The notes under the pieces were generated by a model. The model was not told the origin of the DNA. It did no database searches and saw only the letters and a program-made list of their open reading frames with translations. DNA of 64,000 nt from Geobacillus subterraneus (GTDB taxonomy: Bacteria > Bacillota > Bacilli > Bacillales > Anoxybacillaceae). Of this stretch, positions 55,000 to 64,000 are shown piece after piece; the stretch's first letter is position 1; every line of letters begins with the position of its first letter. The stretch lies in the NCBI RefSeq assembly GCF_001618685.1, contig NZ_CP014342.1:2170001-2234000 (forward strand), in the 5' to 3' direction. A program made the position numbers and the translations under genes.

Positions 55000-55030
55000 T
55001 AAAAACAAACGGCATCTGCTGCCGTTTTTA
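55000..55030 (-). terminator. Terminator-like hairpin in the divIB leader
   Basis: AAACGGCA gcaga TGCCGTTT followed on the minus strand by GTTTTTA; T runs are on both strands, so it is bidirectional. It lies between the divIB promoter and the start codon, about 15-45 nt into the transcript, so could act as an attenuator. Confidence 0.65.
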
Positions 55031-55050
55031 TGTTCTTTGCACTTGCTTTC

Positions 55051-55060
55051 ATTATATCAC
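55051..55060 (-). promoter_or_regulatory. Extended -10 promoter of divIB
   Basis: TGATATAAT: TATAAT (55051-55056) with TG one base upstream. No clear -35 at 17 nt; the sequence there is a CT-repeat (CTCTCTCTC). Confidence 0.6.
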
Positions 55061-55140
55061 AAATAGACCGAGAGAGAGAGCCTGTTTTTTATCCCATTTG
55101 CCGCCACTATTCGACGGTATATCAGAACGATATCAAGGCA

Positions 55141-55168
55141 AACAAAAGCGGCGGACAACCGCCGCCTG
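55141..55168 (-). terminator. Rho-independent terminator after spoVE
   Basis: GGCGGCGG ttgt CCGCCGC then TTTTGTTT on the minus strand, starting ~8 nt after the spoVE stop. Confidence 0.85.
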
Positions 55169-55175
55169 CCTAGGC

Positions 55176-56276
55176 CTAGTAGCGGGCATGCCGGCTAATA
55201 TTGAGCAGCACGCCGACCGCCATCAGCATAAGCGTCAGCGATGACCCGCCATAGCTTAAAAACGGGAGGGTAATGCCGGTGACGGGCATCAGCCCGGTGA
55301 CAACGCCGATATTGATCATCACTTGAATGGCAATCATCGAAATGATGCCGAGCGCCAAAAAGCTGCCGTACAAATCGGGAGCGCCAAGGGCGATGCGCAC
55401 ACCGCGCCAAAGAAGAAGGCTAAACAAAAGAATGACGAGCGAACCGCCGATAAAACCGAGTTCTTCAGCTAAAATCGCGAAAATAAAATCCGTTTGCGGC
55501 TCCGGCAAATAAAAAAACTTTTGCCGACTTTGCCCAAGCCCGAGGCCGAACAAGCCGCCCGGCCCGATGGCGTACAGCGACTGGATGATTTGAAACCCGC
55601 TTCCGAGCGGATCTTCCCACGGGTTTAAAAACGACGTAATCCGCTTAATCCGGTACGGTGCCGATAAGACGAGGGCGACAAACCCGGCGAGCCCCAATAC
55701 ACCGAGGCCGGCAAAATGACTGAGGCGGGCGCCGGCGACGAAAATCATCGTCACACATGTCCCAACCATGACGGTGCCCGTCCCTAAGTCCGGCTGCAGC
55801 ATGATCATGCCAAAGGCGGCAAACACGAGCAACAGCGCCGGCAGCAGCCCTTGCTTAAACGACGTAATCTTTTTTTGATTTTCGGATAAATATTTGGCCA
55901 AAAAGGCGATCATAGCGAGTTTCATAAACTCGGACGGCTGAATGGAAAACGCCCCGACGCCGATCCAGCTGCGCGACCCATTGCGCACCATGCCGATCCC
56001 CGGAATGAGCACAAGAATGAGCAGCACAAAACAAACGCCAAGCAGCACTTTCGACCAGTCGCGCCACGTCCAATAATCGATGTTCATCACAAACAACATC
56101 GCGATCACGCCAACGCCGGCAAATAACAGCTGGCGCTTGGCAAAGAAAAAGGAATCGTTAAACTTGTACTCCGCCCAAATGGCGCTCGCGCTGTACACCA
56201 TGATCAGCCCGATGGCTAAGAGCGAAAACGTTAAAATAATGAGCAAAAAATCCGGCGCAGACTTTTTCCGCGGCAA
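55176..56276 (-). CDS. spoVE: SEDS-family peptidoglycan polymerase SpoVE (FtsW-like)
   Basis: 366 residues, the same length as B. subtilis SpoVE, from TTG 56276 (GAGGTG 7 nt before). About ten membrane helices. SEDS motifs: GSRSWIGVGAFSIQPSEFMKL (quoted in part: FSIQPSEFMK), QPDLGTGTV, and the late PVTGITLPFLSYGGSS. Polymerises glycan strands for the septum or spore cortex with a partner class B PBP, SpoVD, also here. FtsW versus SpoVE identity rests on position. Confidence 0.93.
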   Translation of the reverse strand: MPRKKSAPDFLLIILTFSLLAIGLIMVYSASAIWAEYKFNDSFFFAKRQLLFAGVGVIAMLFVMNIDYWTWRDWSKVLLGVCFVLLILVLIPGIGMVRNGSRSWIGVGAFSIQPSEFMKLAMIAFLAKYLSENQKKITSFKQGLLPALLLVFAAFGMIMLQPDLGTGTVMVGTCVTMIFVAGARLSHFAGLGVLGLAGFVALVLSAPYRIKRITSFLNPWEDPLGSGFQIIQSLYAIGPGGLFGLGLGQSRQKFFYLPEPQTDFIFAILAEELGFIGGSLVILLFSLLLWRGVRIALGAPDLYGSFLALGIISMIAIQVMINIGVVTGLMPVTGITLPFLSYGGSSLTLMLMAVGVLLNISRHARY

Positions 56277-56302
56277 TGCCCAACACCTCTATTTTGTAAA
56301 CT

Positions 56303-56330
56303 AGAGGGAAAGGGCTGTCCCTTTCCCTCT
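56303..56330 (-). terminator. Long perfect hairpin between murD and spoVE
   Basis: AGAGGGAAAGGG acag CCCTTTCCCTCT, a 12-bp stem that overlaps the last two murD codons. Only a weak T tract follows (AGTTTAC), so it may be an RNA processing or partial termination site rather than a full terminator. Confidence 0.5.
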
Positions 56331-57684
56331 ATTTCAACTTATGCACGGCGTGAATAAAAATGTCCCCTCTCTCCTCGAAAGTTTTGTATTGATCCCAGCT
56401 GGCACATGCCGGAGAGAGCAAAATGACATCGCCCGGCTCTGAGAGCCGAAAGGCAACCGGGACAGCCTGTTCCACATTATCGACATATTCCACTGTTTCT
56501 ATTCCCGCTTCCCGGGCGACACGGCCGATCTTGGCCGCCGTTTGGCCGAACAGCACGACCGCTTTCACCCGCTGCAAGTACGGAAGAAGCGCATCAAACT
56601 CATTGCCGCGGTCAAGCCCGCCGGCCAGCAAAATGACCGGCTCGCCGGCGAATGCCGAGAGCGCCTTTTGCGTCGCTAATAGGTTTGTCGCCTTCGAATC
56701 GTTGTAAAACCGCCGCCCGTTGACCTCGGCTACATACTGAAGCCGATGTTTCACACCCGCAAACGTCGTCAACACCCGGCGGATCGCTTCATTGCCTGCG
56801 CCGGCTAGTTTCGCAGCCGCTATCGCCGCTAAACTATTTTCCAAATTGTGTTGACCGGGAAGAACGATGTCGGCGGTGCTGATGACCGGCTCACCGTTCC
56901 AATAGACGGCGCCGTCTTGGACGTACACCCCTTCACCAAGCGGCTTCGTCGCCGAAAACAGCACCTTTTGCGCCCGGACGGACGAGGCGACGTCCATCAC
57001 AATGGGATCATCCGCGTTCACGACGGCGTAATCGCGTTCCGTCTGGTTACGGAAAATATTCGCTTTCGCTGCCACATACGCCGCCTTCGTCCCATGGTAA
57101 TCCAAATGGGCGTCAAAAATGTTGAGCAAGACGGCGATTGCCGGACGAAACTCGCCGATGCCGGCGAGCTGAAACGAAGACAGCTCGGTGACAAGCCATT
57201 GATCCGGTTTCGCTTCCTTTGCCACCTCGCAGGCGACAAGGCCGATATTGCCGGCGAGCAGCGCGCCCTGGCCGTCCGCCTTTAACATCTCATAAATGAG
57301 CGTCGTTGTTGTCGTTTTTCCGTTCGACCCAGTAATGCCGATAAACGGCGCCTCAGAAATATGATAGGCGAGCTCCACTTCCGTCACGACCGAGAGCCCT
57401 TTTTCGAGCGCCTTTTCGACCAACGGGTTTGTATACGGAATGCCCGGATTTTTCACGACGAGGTCAAACGGCTCATCAAGCAGCTCGAGCGGATGGCCGC
57501 CGCATACGACGCGGATGCCGAGCTCTTCAAGCTGCTTCGCTTCTGTATTTTCCGCCAACGGCTTCTTGTCGTTGGCGACGACTTCAGCGCCTAATTCCGC
57601 AAGCAGCCGAGCCGCCGCCGCTCCGCTTTTCGCCAATCCAATGACAAGCACACGACGATGTTGATAAAAAGGAGTCGGTTTCAA
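56329..57684 (-). CDS. murD: UDP-N-acetylmuramoylalanine-D-glutamate ligase
   Basis: 451 residues from TTG 57684 (GAGGTG 9 nt before; [12 protein letters not shown]). Rossmann UMAG-binding start [11 protein letters not shown]-loop [12 protein letters not shown] near residue 115-126, and [14 protein letters not shown] and [12 protein letters not shown] in the carboxy domain. Adds D-Glu in the cytosolic peptidoglycan precursor pathway. mraY stops one base before, so both are coupled. Confidence 0.97.
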   Translation of the reverse strand: MKPTPFYQHRRVLVIGLAKSGAAAARLLAELGAEVVANDKKPLAENTEAKQLEELGIRVVCGGHPLELLDEPFDLVVKNPGIPYTNPLVEKALEKGLSVVTEVELAYHISEAPFIGITGSNGKTTTTTLIYEMLKADGQGALLAGNIGLVACEVAKEAKPDQWLVTELSSFQLAGIGEFRPAIAVLLNIFDAHLDYHGTKAAYVAAKANIFRNQTERDYAVVNADDPIVMDVASSVRAQKVLFSATKPLGEGVYVQDGAVYWNGEPVISTADIVLPGQHNLENSLAAIAAAKLAGAGNEAIRRVLTTFAGVKHRLQYVAEVNGRRFYNDSKATNLLATQKALSAFAGEPVILLAGGLDRGNEFDALLPYLQRVKAVVLFGQTAAKIGRVAREAGIETVEYVDNVEQAVPVAFRLSEPGDVILLSPACASWDQYKTFEERGDIFIHAVHKLK

Positions 57685-58659
57685 TTACATCCACACCTCG
57701 ATATAAATTCCTAGCATTGCGAATAAAAGGCCGACCGCCCAAAACGTGACGACAATGCGCCATTCCGACCAGCCGATGAGCTCATAGTGGTGGTGGAGCG
57801 GACTCATGCGAAAGACGCGCTTGCCCGTCATTTTGAATGAGGCGACTTGAATGATGACCGACAGCGTCTCAATGACAAACACGCCGCCGATCACGACAAG
57901 CAGCAGCTCAAGCTTCGTTAAGACAGCGACGGCCGCAATCGCCCCGCCGAGCGCCAGTGAGCCGGTATCACCCATAAACACTTTCGCCGGGTGGGCGTTA
58001 AACACTAAAAAGCCGAGCACGGCGCCGACAACAGCCACACAAAATACGGCGACGTCGTACTGGCCTTGGTTCCAAGCCAAGACGGCGTAAGCGCCAAAAG
58101 CGATCGCCGCCGTCCCAGCAAGCAGCCCGTCAAGCCCATCGGTCAAGTTGACAGCGTTCGAGCCGCCGACGAGCATGAGCAACAGCAGCACCCCGTACGC
58201 CCACCCGAGGTCAAACGACCAGTCAGTGCCGGGAATATGTAGCGCCGTCGAAAAGCCGCTTTGTCGATAGACAAAAAAGAAAATGACCGCGATGATGAGC
58301 TGGCCGACAAATTTTTGGCGGCTTGTCAGCCCAAGATTTCGCTTCATCACAACTTTAATCATGTCGTCCAAAAAGCCGAGCACCCCGTAGCCGACCGTAA
58401 CCAGCAGCAACAAATACGTTCCCGCTGAAAGAGCGGCGAATTTCGCCGTCATCCATACAGTCGTCGCGACGGTGGAAAGCAAAATCATGATGCCGCCCAT
58501 CGTCGGAGTGCCCGATTTTTTTTGATGCGACTTCGGTCCTTCCTCGCGGATGCTTTGCCCAAATTTTAACCGTCGCAAAAACGGGATGAACAGCGGCGAC
58601 AAAATGACCGTGACCAAAAAGGAGACCGCCATCGCAATGACGATTAGTTGCTCTGGCAT
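57685..58659 (-). CDS. mraY: Phospho-N-acetylmuramoyl-pentapeptide transferase MraY
   Basis: 324 residues, identical in length to B. subtilis. Ten membrane helices; [18 protein letters not shown] dyad in [23 protein letters not shown], and MSPLHHHYE (His-rich loop). Transfers phospho-MurNAc-pentapeptide to undecaprenyl phosphate forming lipid I. Overlaps the upstream small gene by 16 nt. Confidence 0.97.
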   Translation of the reverse strand: MPEQLIVIAMAVSFLVTVILSPLFIPFLRRLKFGQSIREEGPKSHQKKSGTPTMGGIMILLSTVATTVWMTAKFAALSAGTYLLLLVTVGYGVLGFLDDMIKVVMKRNLGLTSRQKFVGQLIIAVIFFFVYRQSGFSTALHIPGTDWSFDLGWAYGVLLLLMLVGGSNAVNLTDGLDGLLAGTAAIAFGAYAVLAWNQGQYDVAVFCVAVVGAVLGFLVFNAHPAKVFMGDTGSLALGGAIAAVAVLTKLELLLVVIGGVFVIETLSVIIQVASFKMTGKRVFRMSPLHHHYELIGWSEWRIVVTFWAVGLLFAMLGIYIEVWM

Positions 58660-59111
58660 GAATCGTCACACCCTTCTGCCGGCCGCGCGCCTAGCCACCG
58701 TTTTTGCAATTCGGCGAGCCGCAGACGGACCGCGGCATCAGCCGGAGCGTACGTCCCGCCTTTTTCCGGGAACGCAAACGAAAATTCCGTGCCCCTATCG
58801 CCCCCGCTTTGCGCTAAGTACCGCTCAAGCAATACGGCAGCTGCTTCAAGCGGCGACGGAACGAAAAAGAGCGGAAACTGGTTTGGGATATAGCGGGGCA
58901 GCGGCTCGCCGATCGGCCAAAATGAAGCGATCGCCCCATGCTCAATGGCCGTTTTCAACGTTTCCGCCCCGTTTTCGAGCGGAACGAACAACCCTTTTTT
59001 CACTTGCTTCTCCGGGTTGACAAACACCGCATGAAAGCGAATCGTCTCATCGACGATGCCGCGCGCTTCCGCTGCGATTGATTGCACCATTCCATACGTG
59101 ACCATCGTCAT
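58644..59111 (-). CDS. MurF amino-terminal-domain-like protein (no ligase core)
   Basis: 155 residues. [21 protein letters not shown] and following GAIASFWP fit the UDP-MurNAc-tripeptide-binding first domain of MurF (typical pattern DLFVPL...AIE.GA.A.LW). After residue ~100 it diverges and ends; there is no Gly-rich P-loop, no central ATPase and no carboxy domain, which a full MurF of ~450 residues would have. It is intact, overlaps murE as ATGA and mraY by 16 nt, so it looks maintained rather than decaying. B. subtilis has no gene at this position. A binding or regulatory function in the Mur pathway is possible. Similarity is from motif inspection only. Confidence 0.6.
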   Translation of the reverse strand: MTMVTYGMVQSIAAEARGIVDETIRFHAVFVNPEKQVKKGLFVPLENGAETLKTAIEHGAIASFWPIGEPLPRYIPNQFPLFFVPSPLEAAAVLLERYLAQSGGDRGTEFSFAFPEKGGTYAPADAAVRLRLAELQKRWLGARPAEGCDDSCQSN

Positions 59112-60577
59112 CTTCTCTCCTTCACCGCCGCTCGGGCGACGGCGCGATCGTCAAAGTCGATCACATCGTCGCCGATAATTTGATACGTTTCATGCCCTTT
59201 GCCGGCGATTAACACGACATCCCCTTCTTGCGCCTGCCCAATGGCGTACCGGATCGCCTCTTCGCGGTCCGGAATGGTCACATACGTCCCATCCCCAGCG
59301 CTGACGCCGGCCTCCATATCGCGCAAAATTTGCTTCGGGTCTTCCGAGCGCGGATTGTCGGAGGTAAAAATGGCAACATCCGCATAACGCACCGCCGCTT
59401 GCGCCATGAGCGGCCGCTTTGTCCGGTCGCGGTCGCCGCCGCAGCCGATCACAACATACACGTTCCGCTTTGCAAACTGTCGCACTGTTTTCAACGCGTT
59501 TTCCACGCTATCCGGCGTATGGGCGTAGTCGACGATAATAGTAAAATTTTGCCCTTCATCGACCGTTTCAAACCGCCCCGGCACCGGTGCGGCATCAGCG
59601 AGCGCTGCGGCAATCGTCGCAAGCGGAAAGCCGGAGGCAAGGCAAGCGGCCGCGGCAGCGAGGAGGTTATAGACGTTAAACAAGCCGACCAGCTTCGTTT
59701 CGACCGCCGCCGTTCCGTGCGGGGTGCGCAGTTGAAACGCCATGCCGCCGGGGGTCATTTGGATTTGCTCTGCCATTACGTCGCTTTTTTCCTTTATGCC
59801 GTATGTGATGATCGGTGCAGCCGTCATATGTTTATAATATTGTGAAACGGGGTCATCATGATTGAGAACGGCAAATTTTGGCCGCCGCTCGTCATAGCGG
59901 TTGCCAAGCTGGGCAAACAAGAGCCCTTTGGCGTTCCGATATTCTTCCATTGTCCCGTGATAGTCTAAATGGTCTTGCGTCAAGTTCGTAAACACGGCCA
60001 CATCGTAATCGCAGCCGTGCACCCGTCCTTGGTGAAGGGCATGCGATGACACTTCCATGGCTGCAAACTCCACACCTTCATCGACCATTTGTTTAAACGT
60101 GCGCTGCAAGACGAGCGACTCTGGCGTTGTATTCACGGCCGGGTAGGAACGGTCGCCGATTTTCGTCCCGACCGTGCCGATGAGGCCGGTTTTCTTGCCA
60201 GCCTTTCTGGCAACCTGCTCAATGATATGAGTCGTCGTCGTTTTCCCGTTTGTGCCCGTCACTCCGATTAAATGGAGATGGTGGGTCGGCTGCCCGTAAA
60301 ACGCATCCGCTAAAATCGCCATCGCCCGCCGGCTGTCTGGCACGAGGACGACCGGCACGTTCACTGAGAGCGGACGCTCAGCGACAATCGCCACCGCCCC
60401 GCGCGCCACCGCCTGTTCAGCGAAGTTGTGCCCGTCCACGGTAAATCCTTTCACACAAAAAAAGAGCGAACCGGGCGTGACATGACGCGAGTCCATCTCC
60501 AGCGCAACGATGTCCGGGTTGCCCCCGCGATGCACCCAAAAGCCGGGCAAGCGTGACAGCAGCGTTTGTAATTTCAT
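59108..60577 (-). CDS. murE: UDP-MurNAc-L-Ala-D-Glu:meso-diaminopimelate ligase MurE
   Basis: 489 residues from ATG 60577. P-loop [12 protein letters not shown] at 107-118, and DNPRSEDP near residue 404, the DNPR motif that selects meso-diaminopimelate rather than lysine. HTPDSVEN helix before. Adds mDAP to UDP-MurNAc-dipeptide. Preceded by a terminator after spoVD, so it needs its own promoter or read-through. The 110-nt gap between them carries that terminator only. Confidence 0.97.
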   Translation of the reverse strand: MKLQTLLSRLPGFWVHRGGNPDIVALEMDSRHVTPGSLFFCVKGFTVDGHNFAEQAVARGAVAIVAERPLSVNVPVVLVPDSRRAMAILADAFYGQPTHHLHLIGVTGTNGKTTTTHIIEQVARKAGKKTGLIGTVGTKIGDRSYPAVNTTPESLVLQRTFKQMVDEGVEFAAMEVSSHALHQGRVHGCDYDVAVFTNLTQDHLDYHGTMEEYRNAKGLLFAQLGNRYDERRPKFAVLNHDDPVSQYYKHMTAAPIITYGIKEKSDVMAEQIQMTPGGMAFQLRTPHGTAAVETKLVGLFNVYNLLAAAAACLASGFPLATIAAALADAAPVPGRFETVDEGQNFTIIVDYAHTPDSVENALKTVRQFAKRNVYVVIGCGGDRDRTKRPLMAQAAVRYADVAIFTSDNPRSEDPKQILRDMEAGVSAGDGTYVTIPDREEAIRYAIGQAQEGDVVLIAGKGHETYQIIGDDVIDFDDRAVARAAVKERR

Positions 60578-60629
60578 GGTTGCTTCATCCCTTTCGCTTA
60601 TAATAGCCCGCCCAACGATGCGGACAGCG

Positions 60630-60678
60630 GAAAAAGGGGCCCAACCAACCCGATGAGTCATCGCATCGGCCGCCCCTT
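60630..60678 (-). terminator. Terminator between spoVD and murE
   Basis: AAGGGGC and GCCCCTT outer stem with an inner CGATG/CATCG stem; TTTTT follows on the minus strand. Starts 10 nt after the spoVD stop. Confidence 0.75.
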
Positions 60679-60687
60679 GCCTGATCT

Positions 60688-62622
60688 TTACTGCTCCTCT
60701 GCCGCCTCGTTTTTCGCCAAATAAATGCGAATCGTCGATCCCTCTTTCACTTTCGCCCCTGGCTCTGGGGATTGTTCAACGACCACATTTCCCTCGCCAC
60801 TAACATCTAATTTTAAGTCAAAAAGCTGTTCTTGCAAATCATTTTTTGTCAATCCGATTAAATTGGGCACTTCAATCACTTTCGGCTCGTTCCAGTCCCG
60901 TTCTTTAGCAAGTTGATCTTTGCGCGGCTTCACGTTCATGGCGCGCAGGCTGTCTTCCATCACTTTGCCGACGATCGGCGCGGCGACCGTGCCGCCAAAC
61001 TGAACCGTCCCTTTCGGATTGTCAACGGCGACGTATACGACAAGCTGCGGATCATCAGCCGGAGCGAAACCGATGAACGATACGATATGGTTGTTTTGCA
61101 AATAGCGGCCGCCTTGCGCTTTTTGCGCCGTCCCGGTTTTTCCGCCGACCCGGTATCCTTCAACATACGCCTTTTTCCCTGTTCCTTGGGCGACGACACT
61201 CTCAAGCGCATACCGAACTTGTTTCGACGTTTCCTCGGAAATCACACGCCGTTTCGCCTTTGGCGTACTGCGGCGGACGATTTCGCCCGTCTCCGGATCA
61301 ACCCACTCCTTGGCAATGTAGGGGGTGTATAAAACGCCGCCATTGATTGCAGCCGATACGGCGGCGATTTGCTGGATCGGCGTCACCGACACCCCTTGGC
61401 CGAACGCGGTCGTCGCCAGCTCCACCGGCCCGACCCGTTTTAAATCAAACAAAATTCCGGTTCCTTCCCCTTGCAAGTCGATGCCGGTTTTCTCGCCAAA
61501 CCCGAACTGCTTAATGTACTTAAACAGCGTTTCTTTTCCAAGCCGTTCGCCCAGCGCCACAAACCCCGGGTTGCACGAGTTTTGCACAACTTCTAAAAAC
61601 GTTTGCTCTCCGTGGCCGCCTTTTTTCCAGCAGCGCAGCGTAGCGCCGGCTACTTTGGCATAGCCTGGATCAAAAAAGTGGTCTTTGAGCAAATTCACTT
61701 TCTCTTCCTCAAGAGCCGCCGCAAGCGTAATGATTTTGAACGTTGACCCTGGCTCATATGTACTCCAAATCGGCAAGTTGCGGTTGTAAATTTCCGGAGG
61801 GACGTTGCGGTAGTTGGCCGGGTCGAAGGTCGGGCGGCTCGCCATCGCCAAAATTTCGCCCGTATTCGGATTCATGGCGATGGCGATGATGCCGTCCGGA
61901 TTGTATTTCGCCTCCGCGATATCAAGCTCCCGTTCGATAATCGTCTGGATGCGCGAGTCAATGGTCAGCACTAAGTCCAAGCCGTCGGTCGGGGGCGTAT
62001 AATCATCCGCCATATCAGGCATGCGCCGTCCTTTTGCATCGGAATAAAATTGGACCGAACCGCGCTCGCCGCTTAGTTCTTTGTCATAATACAGCTCAAG
62101 CCCGGTGAGCCCTTGATTGTCAATGCCGGTGAAGCCGAGCACATGCGACAAATAGCTGCCAAACGGGTAGTAGCGCTTCGTATCTTCGGCGATATACACC
62201 CCGTCTAAATCGAGCGCGCGCACGTTCGCCGCCTTTTCATCAGAAATTTTCCGTCCTTCCTTCAGGCGGACGATCGACGTTTTTTGCGTAATTTGCCTAT
62301 AGATCGATTCGACTGAAGCGCCCAACACAGCGGACAGCTTTTCCGCCGCTTCCGCCGGGTTTTTCACTTGCCGGGGGATGATATACACTGTCGGCGCGCT
62401 CATATTTGTCGCCAGCGGAACGCCGTTGCGATCCAAAATTTCGCCGCGCTTCGGCTCAAACGGGATGTTCCGGCCCCATAGCCCTTTCGCCCGTTCCGCT
62501 AACATATCGCCGAGCCAAAATTGAACGTAACCAAGACGGAGATCGATAATCGCAAAGATGAAAATACCGATCAAAAACACGATCGTCAACCGCTTGCGCA
62601 CGGTAACGTACGACACGCGCAT
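60688..62622 (-). CDS. spoVD: Sporulation-specific penicillin-binding protein SpoVD
   Basis: 644 residues; GGAGG 9 nt before ATG 62622. Class B PBP: one membrane helix ([16 protein letters not shown]), dimerisation domain, transpeptidase with SxxK in [10 protein letters not shown] (Ser ~297), SxN in [13 protein letters not shown] and one PASTA repeat at the end. Cross-links cortex peptidoglycan; partner of SpoVE. Located between pbpB and murE as in B. subtilis. A sigma-E-like promoter precedes it. Confidence 0.95.
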   Translation of the reverse strand: MRVSYVTVRKRLTIVFLIGIFIFAIIDLRLGYVQFWLGDMLAERAKGLWGRNIPFEPKRGEILDRNGVPLATNMSAPTVYIIPRQVKNPAEAAEKLSAVLGASVESIYRQITQKTSIVRLKEGRKISDEKAANVRALDLDGVYIAEDTKRYYPFGSYLSHVLGFTGIDNQGLTGLELYYDKELSGERGSVQFYSDAKGRRMPDMADDYTPPTDGLDLVLTIDSRIQTIIERELDIAEAKYNPDGIIAIAMNPNTGEILAMASRPTFDPANYRNVPPEIYNRNLPIWSTYEPGSTFKIITLAAALEEEKVNLLKDHFFDPGYAKVAGATLRCWKKGGHGEQTFLEVVQNSCNPGFVALGERLGKETLFKYIKQFGFGEKTGIDLQGEGTGILFDLKRVGPVELATTAFGQGVSVTPIQQIAAVSAAINGGVLYTPYIAKEWVDPETGEIVRRSTPKAKRRVISEETSKQVRYALESVVAQGTGKKAYVEGYRVGGKTGTAQKAQGGRYLQNNHIVSFIGFAPADDPQLVVYVAVDNPKGTVQFGGTVAAPIVGKVMEDSLRAMNVKPRKDQLAKERDWNEPKVIEVPNLIGLTKNDLQEQLFDLKLDVSGEGNVVVEQSPEPGAKVKEGSTIRIYLAKNEAAEEQ

Positions 62623-62655
62623 ATGGCGGAACCTCCTTCGTGATGGGCTCGTTCC

Positions 62656-62683
62656 ACTATATGCTTGTACGCCCCGTTATAGA
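62656..62683 (-). promoter_or_regulatory. Sigma-E-like promoter of spoVD
   Basis: TCTATAA (62677-62683), 13 nt, CATATAGT (62656-62663) on the minus strand; the -10 resembles CATACA-T of sigma-E promoters, and spoVD is in the sigma-E regulon in B. subtilis. Confidence 0.5.
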
Positions 62684-62693
62684 ACGGCAAAAA

Positions 62694-64000
62694 TCATTCG
62701 TGCGGCTCGTCGTCTTTCCGCTCAGCCGCCTCTTTTTCTTTCCTCGCCGCTGTTTCTTCCCATTGGCGCGGCGGGGCCAACTCGACAATCAAATAATCCC
62801 CTTTGCGCACTTCCGCTCCCGGGCGAATGTTTTGGCTGACAACATAACCGGTTCCTTTCGTGCTCGGCCGCAGCCCGAGCACGTTGGCCACTTTCATGGC
62901 ATCCCGCAGCGAAAAGCCGCGCAAATCAGGCATCGTTGCCGCTCCGTCCGTTTTCAGCACGACCCGCTCTCCCGGAAGAACGCGCTCCCCACCGCTCGGA
63001 AGCTGCTGTTCGACATATTTGCCGCTGCCGATGACGACCGGCACATATCCTTTTTCTTTCAGCTGTTCCGCCGCCGCGACGGCCGTCTGGCCGATCAACG
63101 AGTCAAGCGCGCGCCGCTCCGTTGTCTTCGTTTCCGGTCGTTTCTCCTCTACCGGCTCGATATGCAAATATTGCAGACTGCTTTTCATTACCGTCGTAAA
63201 AATTTGCGACACCGGCGCCGCCCCGGTTTCGGTGACATCGAGCTGCGGCTGCTGGACGGCCACGTACATCACGAGCCGCGGATCATCAGCTGGCGCCATG
63301 CCTAAAAACGAGAAAATATAGTTTTCCCGGCCGGTCAAGTAGCCGCCGGCGGCCGACGGAATTTGCGCCGTCCCTGTTTTGCCGGCGACACGGTAGCCAT
63401 CAATTTGGTACGGGCGGCCGGTGCCGTGTTCCGAGGTGACGACCGTCTCTAAAATATCGCGCACTTTGCGCGCCGTTTCCGCCGTGATCGGTTCACCGGC
63501 TACGGTCGGCTCATGATCAAGAACGACTTTGCCGCTGTCTGGATCGACGACTTTTTCAATGACGTACGGCTTCATCATTTTCCCATCGTTCGCGATCGCT
63601 GTTGCCGCTTGAATTTGCTGAATTGGCGTCACCGACGTCCCTTGGCCAAAACCGGTCGTAATCCGTTCGATCGGATATCGGTAGCGGATTTGCCCGACCG
63701 CTTCGTTCGGCAAGTCGATGCCGGTTTTCTGGTCGAAACGGAAACGGTGCAAATATTGCAAAAACCGATCTTCGCCGAGCTTTTCTTTCACTAAAATGGA
63801 AAAGGCGACGTTCGATGAACGCTGCATCCCTTCTTGAAACGTAATCGTCCCCCAACCGACATCGTTATGGTCGCGAATGATGTTTGGCCCGACCTTGTAC
63901 GACCCGGAGCGGTACGTTTCCTTGCCGTTATATACTCCTTCATTAATGGCCGCAGCGAGCGTAAACACTTTCATCGTTGACCCCGGCTCGTACGGATAGG
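62694..64000 (-). CDS. pbpB: Penicillin-binding protein 2B (FtsI-like), amino-terminus outside window
   Basis: The last ~435 residues are present. Transpeptidase with YEPGSTMKVF (SxxK) at the window edge, SSN in QRSSNVAFSI, and KTGTAQIP; then two PASTA repeats (GQTAVAAAEQLKEKGYVPV... cited as LIGQTAVAAAEQ, and MPDLRGFSLRDAMKV) and an acidic/basic tail. Essential septal class B PBP acting with FtsW. Two PASTA domains and position before spoVD match PbpB. Confidence 0.95.
   Translation of the reverse strand, partial: YPYEPGSTMKVFTLAAAINEGVYNGKETYRSGSYKVGPNIIRDHNDVGWGTITFQEGMQRSSNVAFSILVKEKLGEDRFLQYLHRFRFDQKTGIDLPNEAVGQIRYRYPIERITTGFGQGTSVTPIQQIQAATAIANDGKMMKPYVIEKVVDPDSGKVVLDHEPTVAGEPITAETARKVRDILETVVTSEHGTGRPYQIDGYRVAGKTGTAQIPSAAGGYLTGRENYIFSFLGMAPADDPRLVMYVAVQQPQLDVTETGAAPVSQIFTTVMKSSLQYLHIEPVEEKRPETKTTERRALDSLIGQTAVAAAEQLKEKGYVPVVIGSGKYVEQQLPSGGERVLPGERVVLKTDGAATMPDLRGFSLRDAMKVANVLGLRPSTKGTGYVVSQNIRPGAEVRKGDYLIVELAPPRQWEETAARKEKEAAERKDDEPHE

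Overview
The window looks like a chromosomal segment of a thermophilic Bacillaceae bacterium, most likely Geobacillus (stearothermophilus/kaustophilus lineage). The basis is GC-rich coding with many GTG/TTG starts and strong GGAGG ribosome sites, a gene order that follows the Bacillus subtilis spoVD-to-yloV region almost gene for gene, and a PyrR sequence that, from memory, is very close to that of 'B. caldolyticus'. Nearly everything is on the minus strand, so biological order runs from high to low coordinates.

Reading in that direction: (1) 64000-49700 is the division and cell wall cluster: pbpB (cut by the window edge), spoVD, murE, a small MurF-N-domain-like gene, mraY, murD, spoVE, divIB, ylxW, ylxX, sbp, ftsA, ftsZ. 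murG and murB, which follow spoVE in B. subtilis, are not here. (2) 49600-46900 is the sporulation sigma block: spoIIGA (protease for pro-sigma-E), sigE, sigG. Its promoter has the 22-bp spacer typical of Spo0A-activated spoIIG. (3) 46800-42700 is ylmC, pgeF, yggS, sepF, yggT, ylmH, divIVA, which are growth, PLP and septum functions. (4) 42700-38100 is ileS behind an isoleucine T-box, then lspA and an RluD-type pseudouridine synthase. (5) 38100-25900 is the complete UMP biosynthesis operon pyrR-pyrP-pyrB-pyrC-carA-carB-pyrK-pyrD-pyrF-pyrE, with three PyrR attenuators. (6) 25900-21950 is an accessory island in the place where B. subtilis carries its cys sulfate-assimilation operon. It holds an IS1634-family element, an IS982-family element that splits a small membrane-protein gene, and two short coding remnants. 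(7) 21950-1 is rqcH (plus strand), a calcium P-type ATPase, yicC, remA, gmk, rpoZ, coaBC, priA, def, fmt, rsmB, rlmN, prpC, prkC, rsgA, rpe, thiN, spoVM (26 codons), rpmB (plus strand), yloU and the start of fakA.

Most genes are packed with ATGA overlaps or stops inside the next ribosome site, so they form long co-transcribed and translationally coupled operons. Breaks in this packing are the informative places. Two short palindrome-ended elements, resembling non-autonomous IS200/IS605-type elements that carry a TnpB guide-RNA scaffold, sit inside operons (between rpe and thiN, and between pyrF and pyrE). The second abuts the pyrE start codon exactly: it gives pyrF a new stop codon and moves the apparent pyrE ribosome site about 400 bases away. 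Terminator-like hairpins also sit just before ftsA and in the divIB leader, suggesting regulated entry into division genes.

No rRNA, tRNA, CRISPR array or prophage was seen. Family assignments rest on recalled protein families and visible motifs; no database search was possible.
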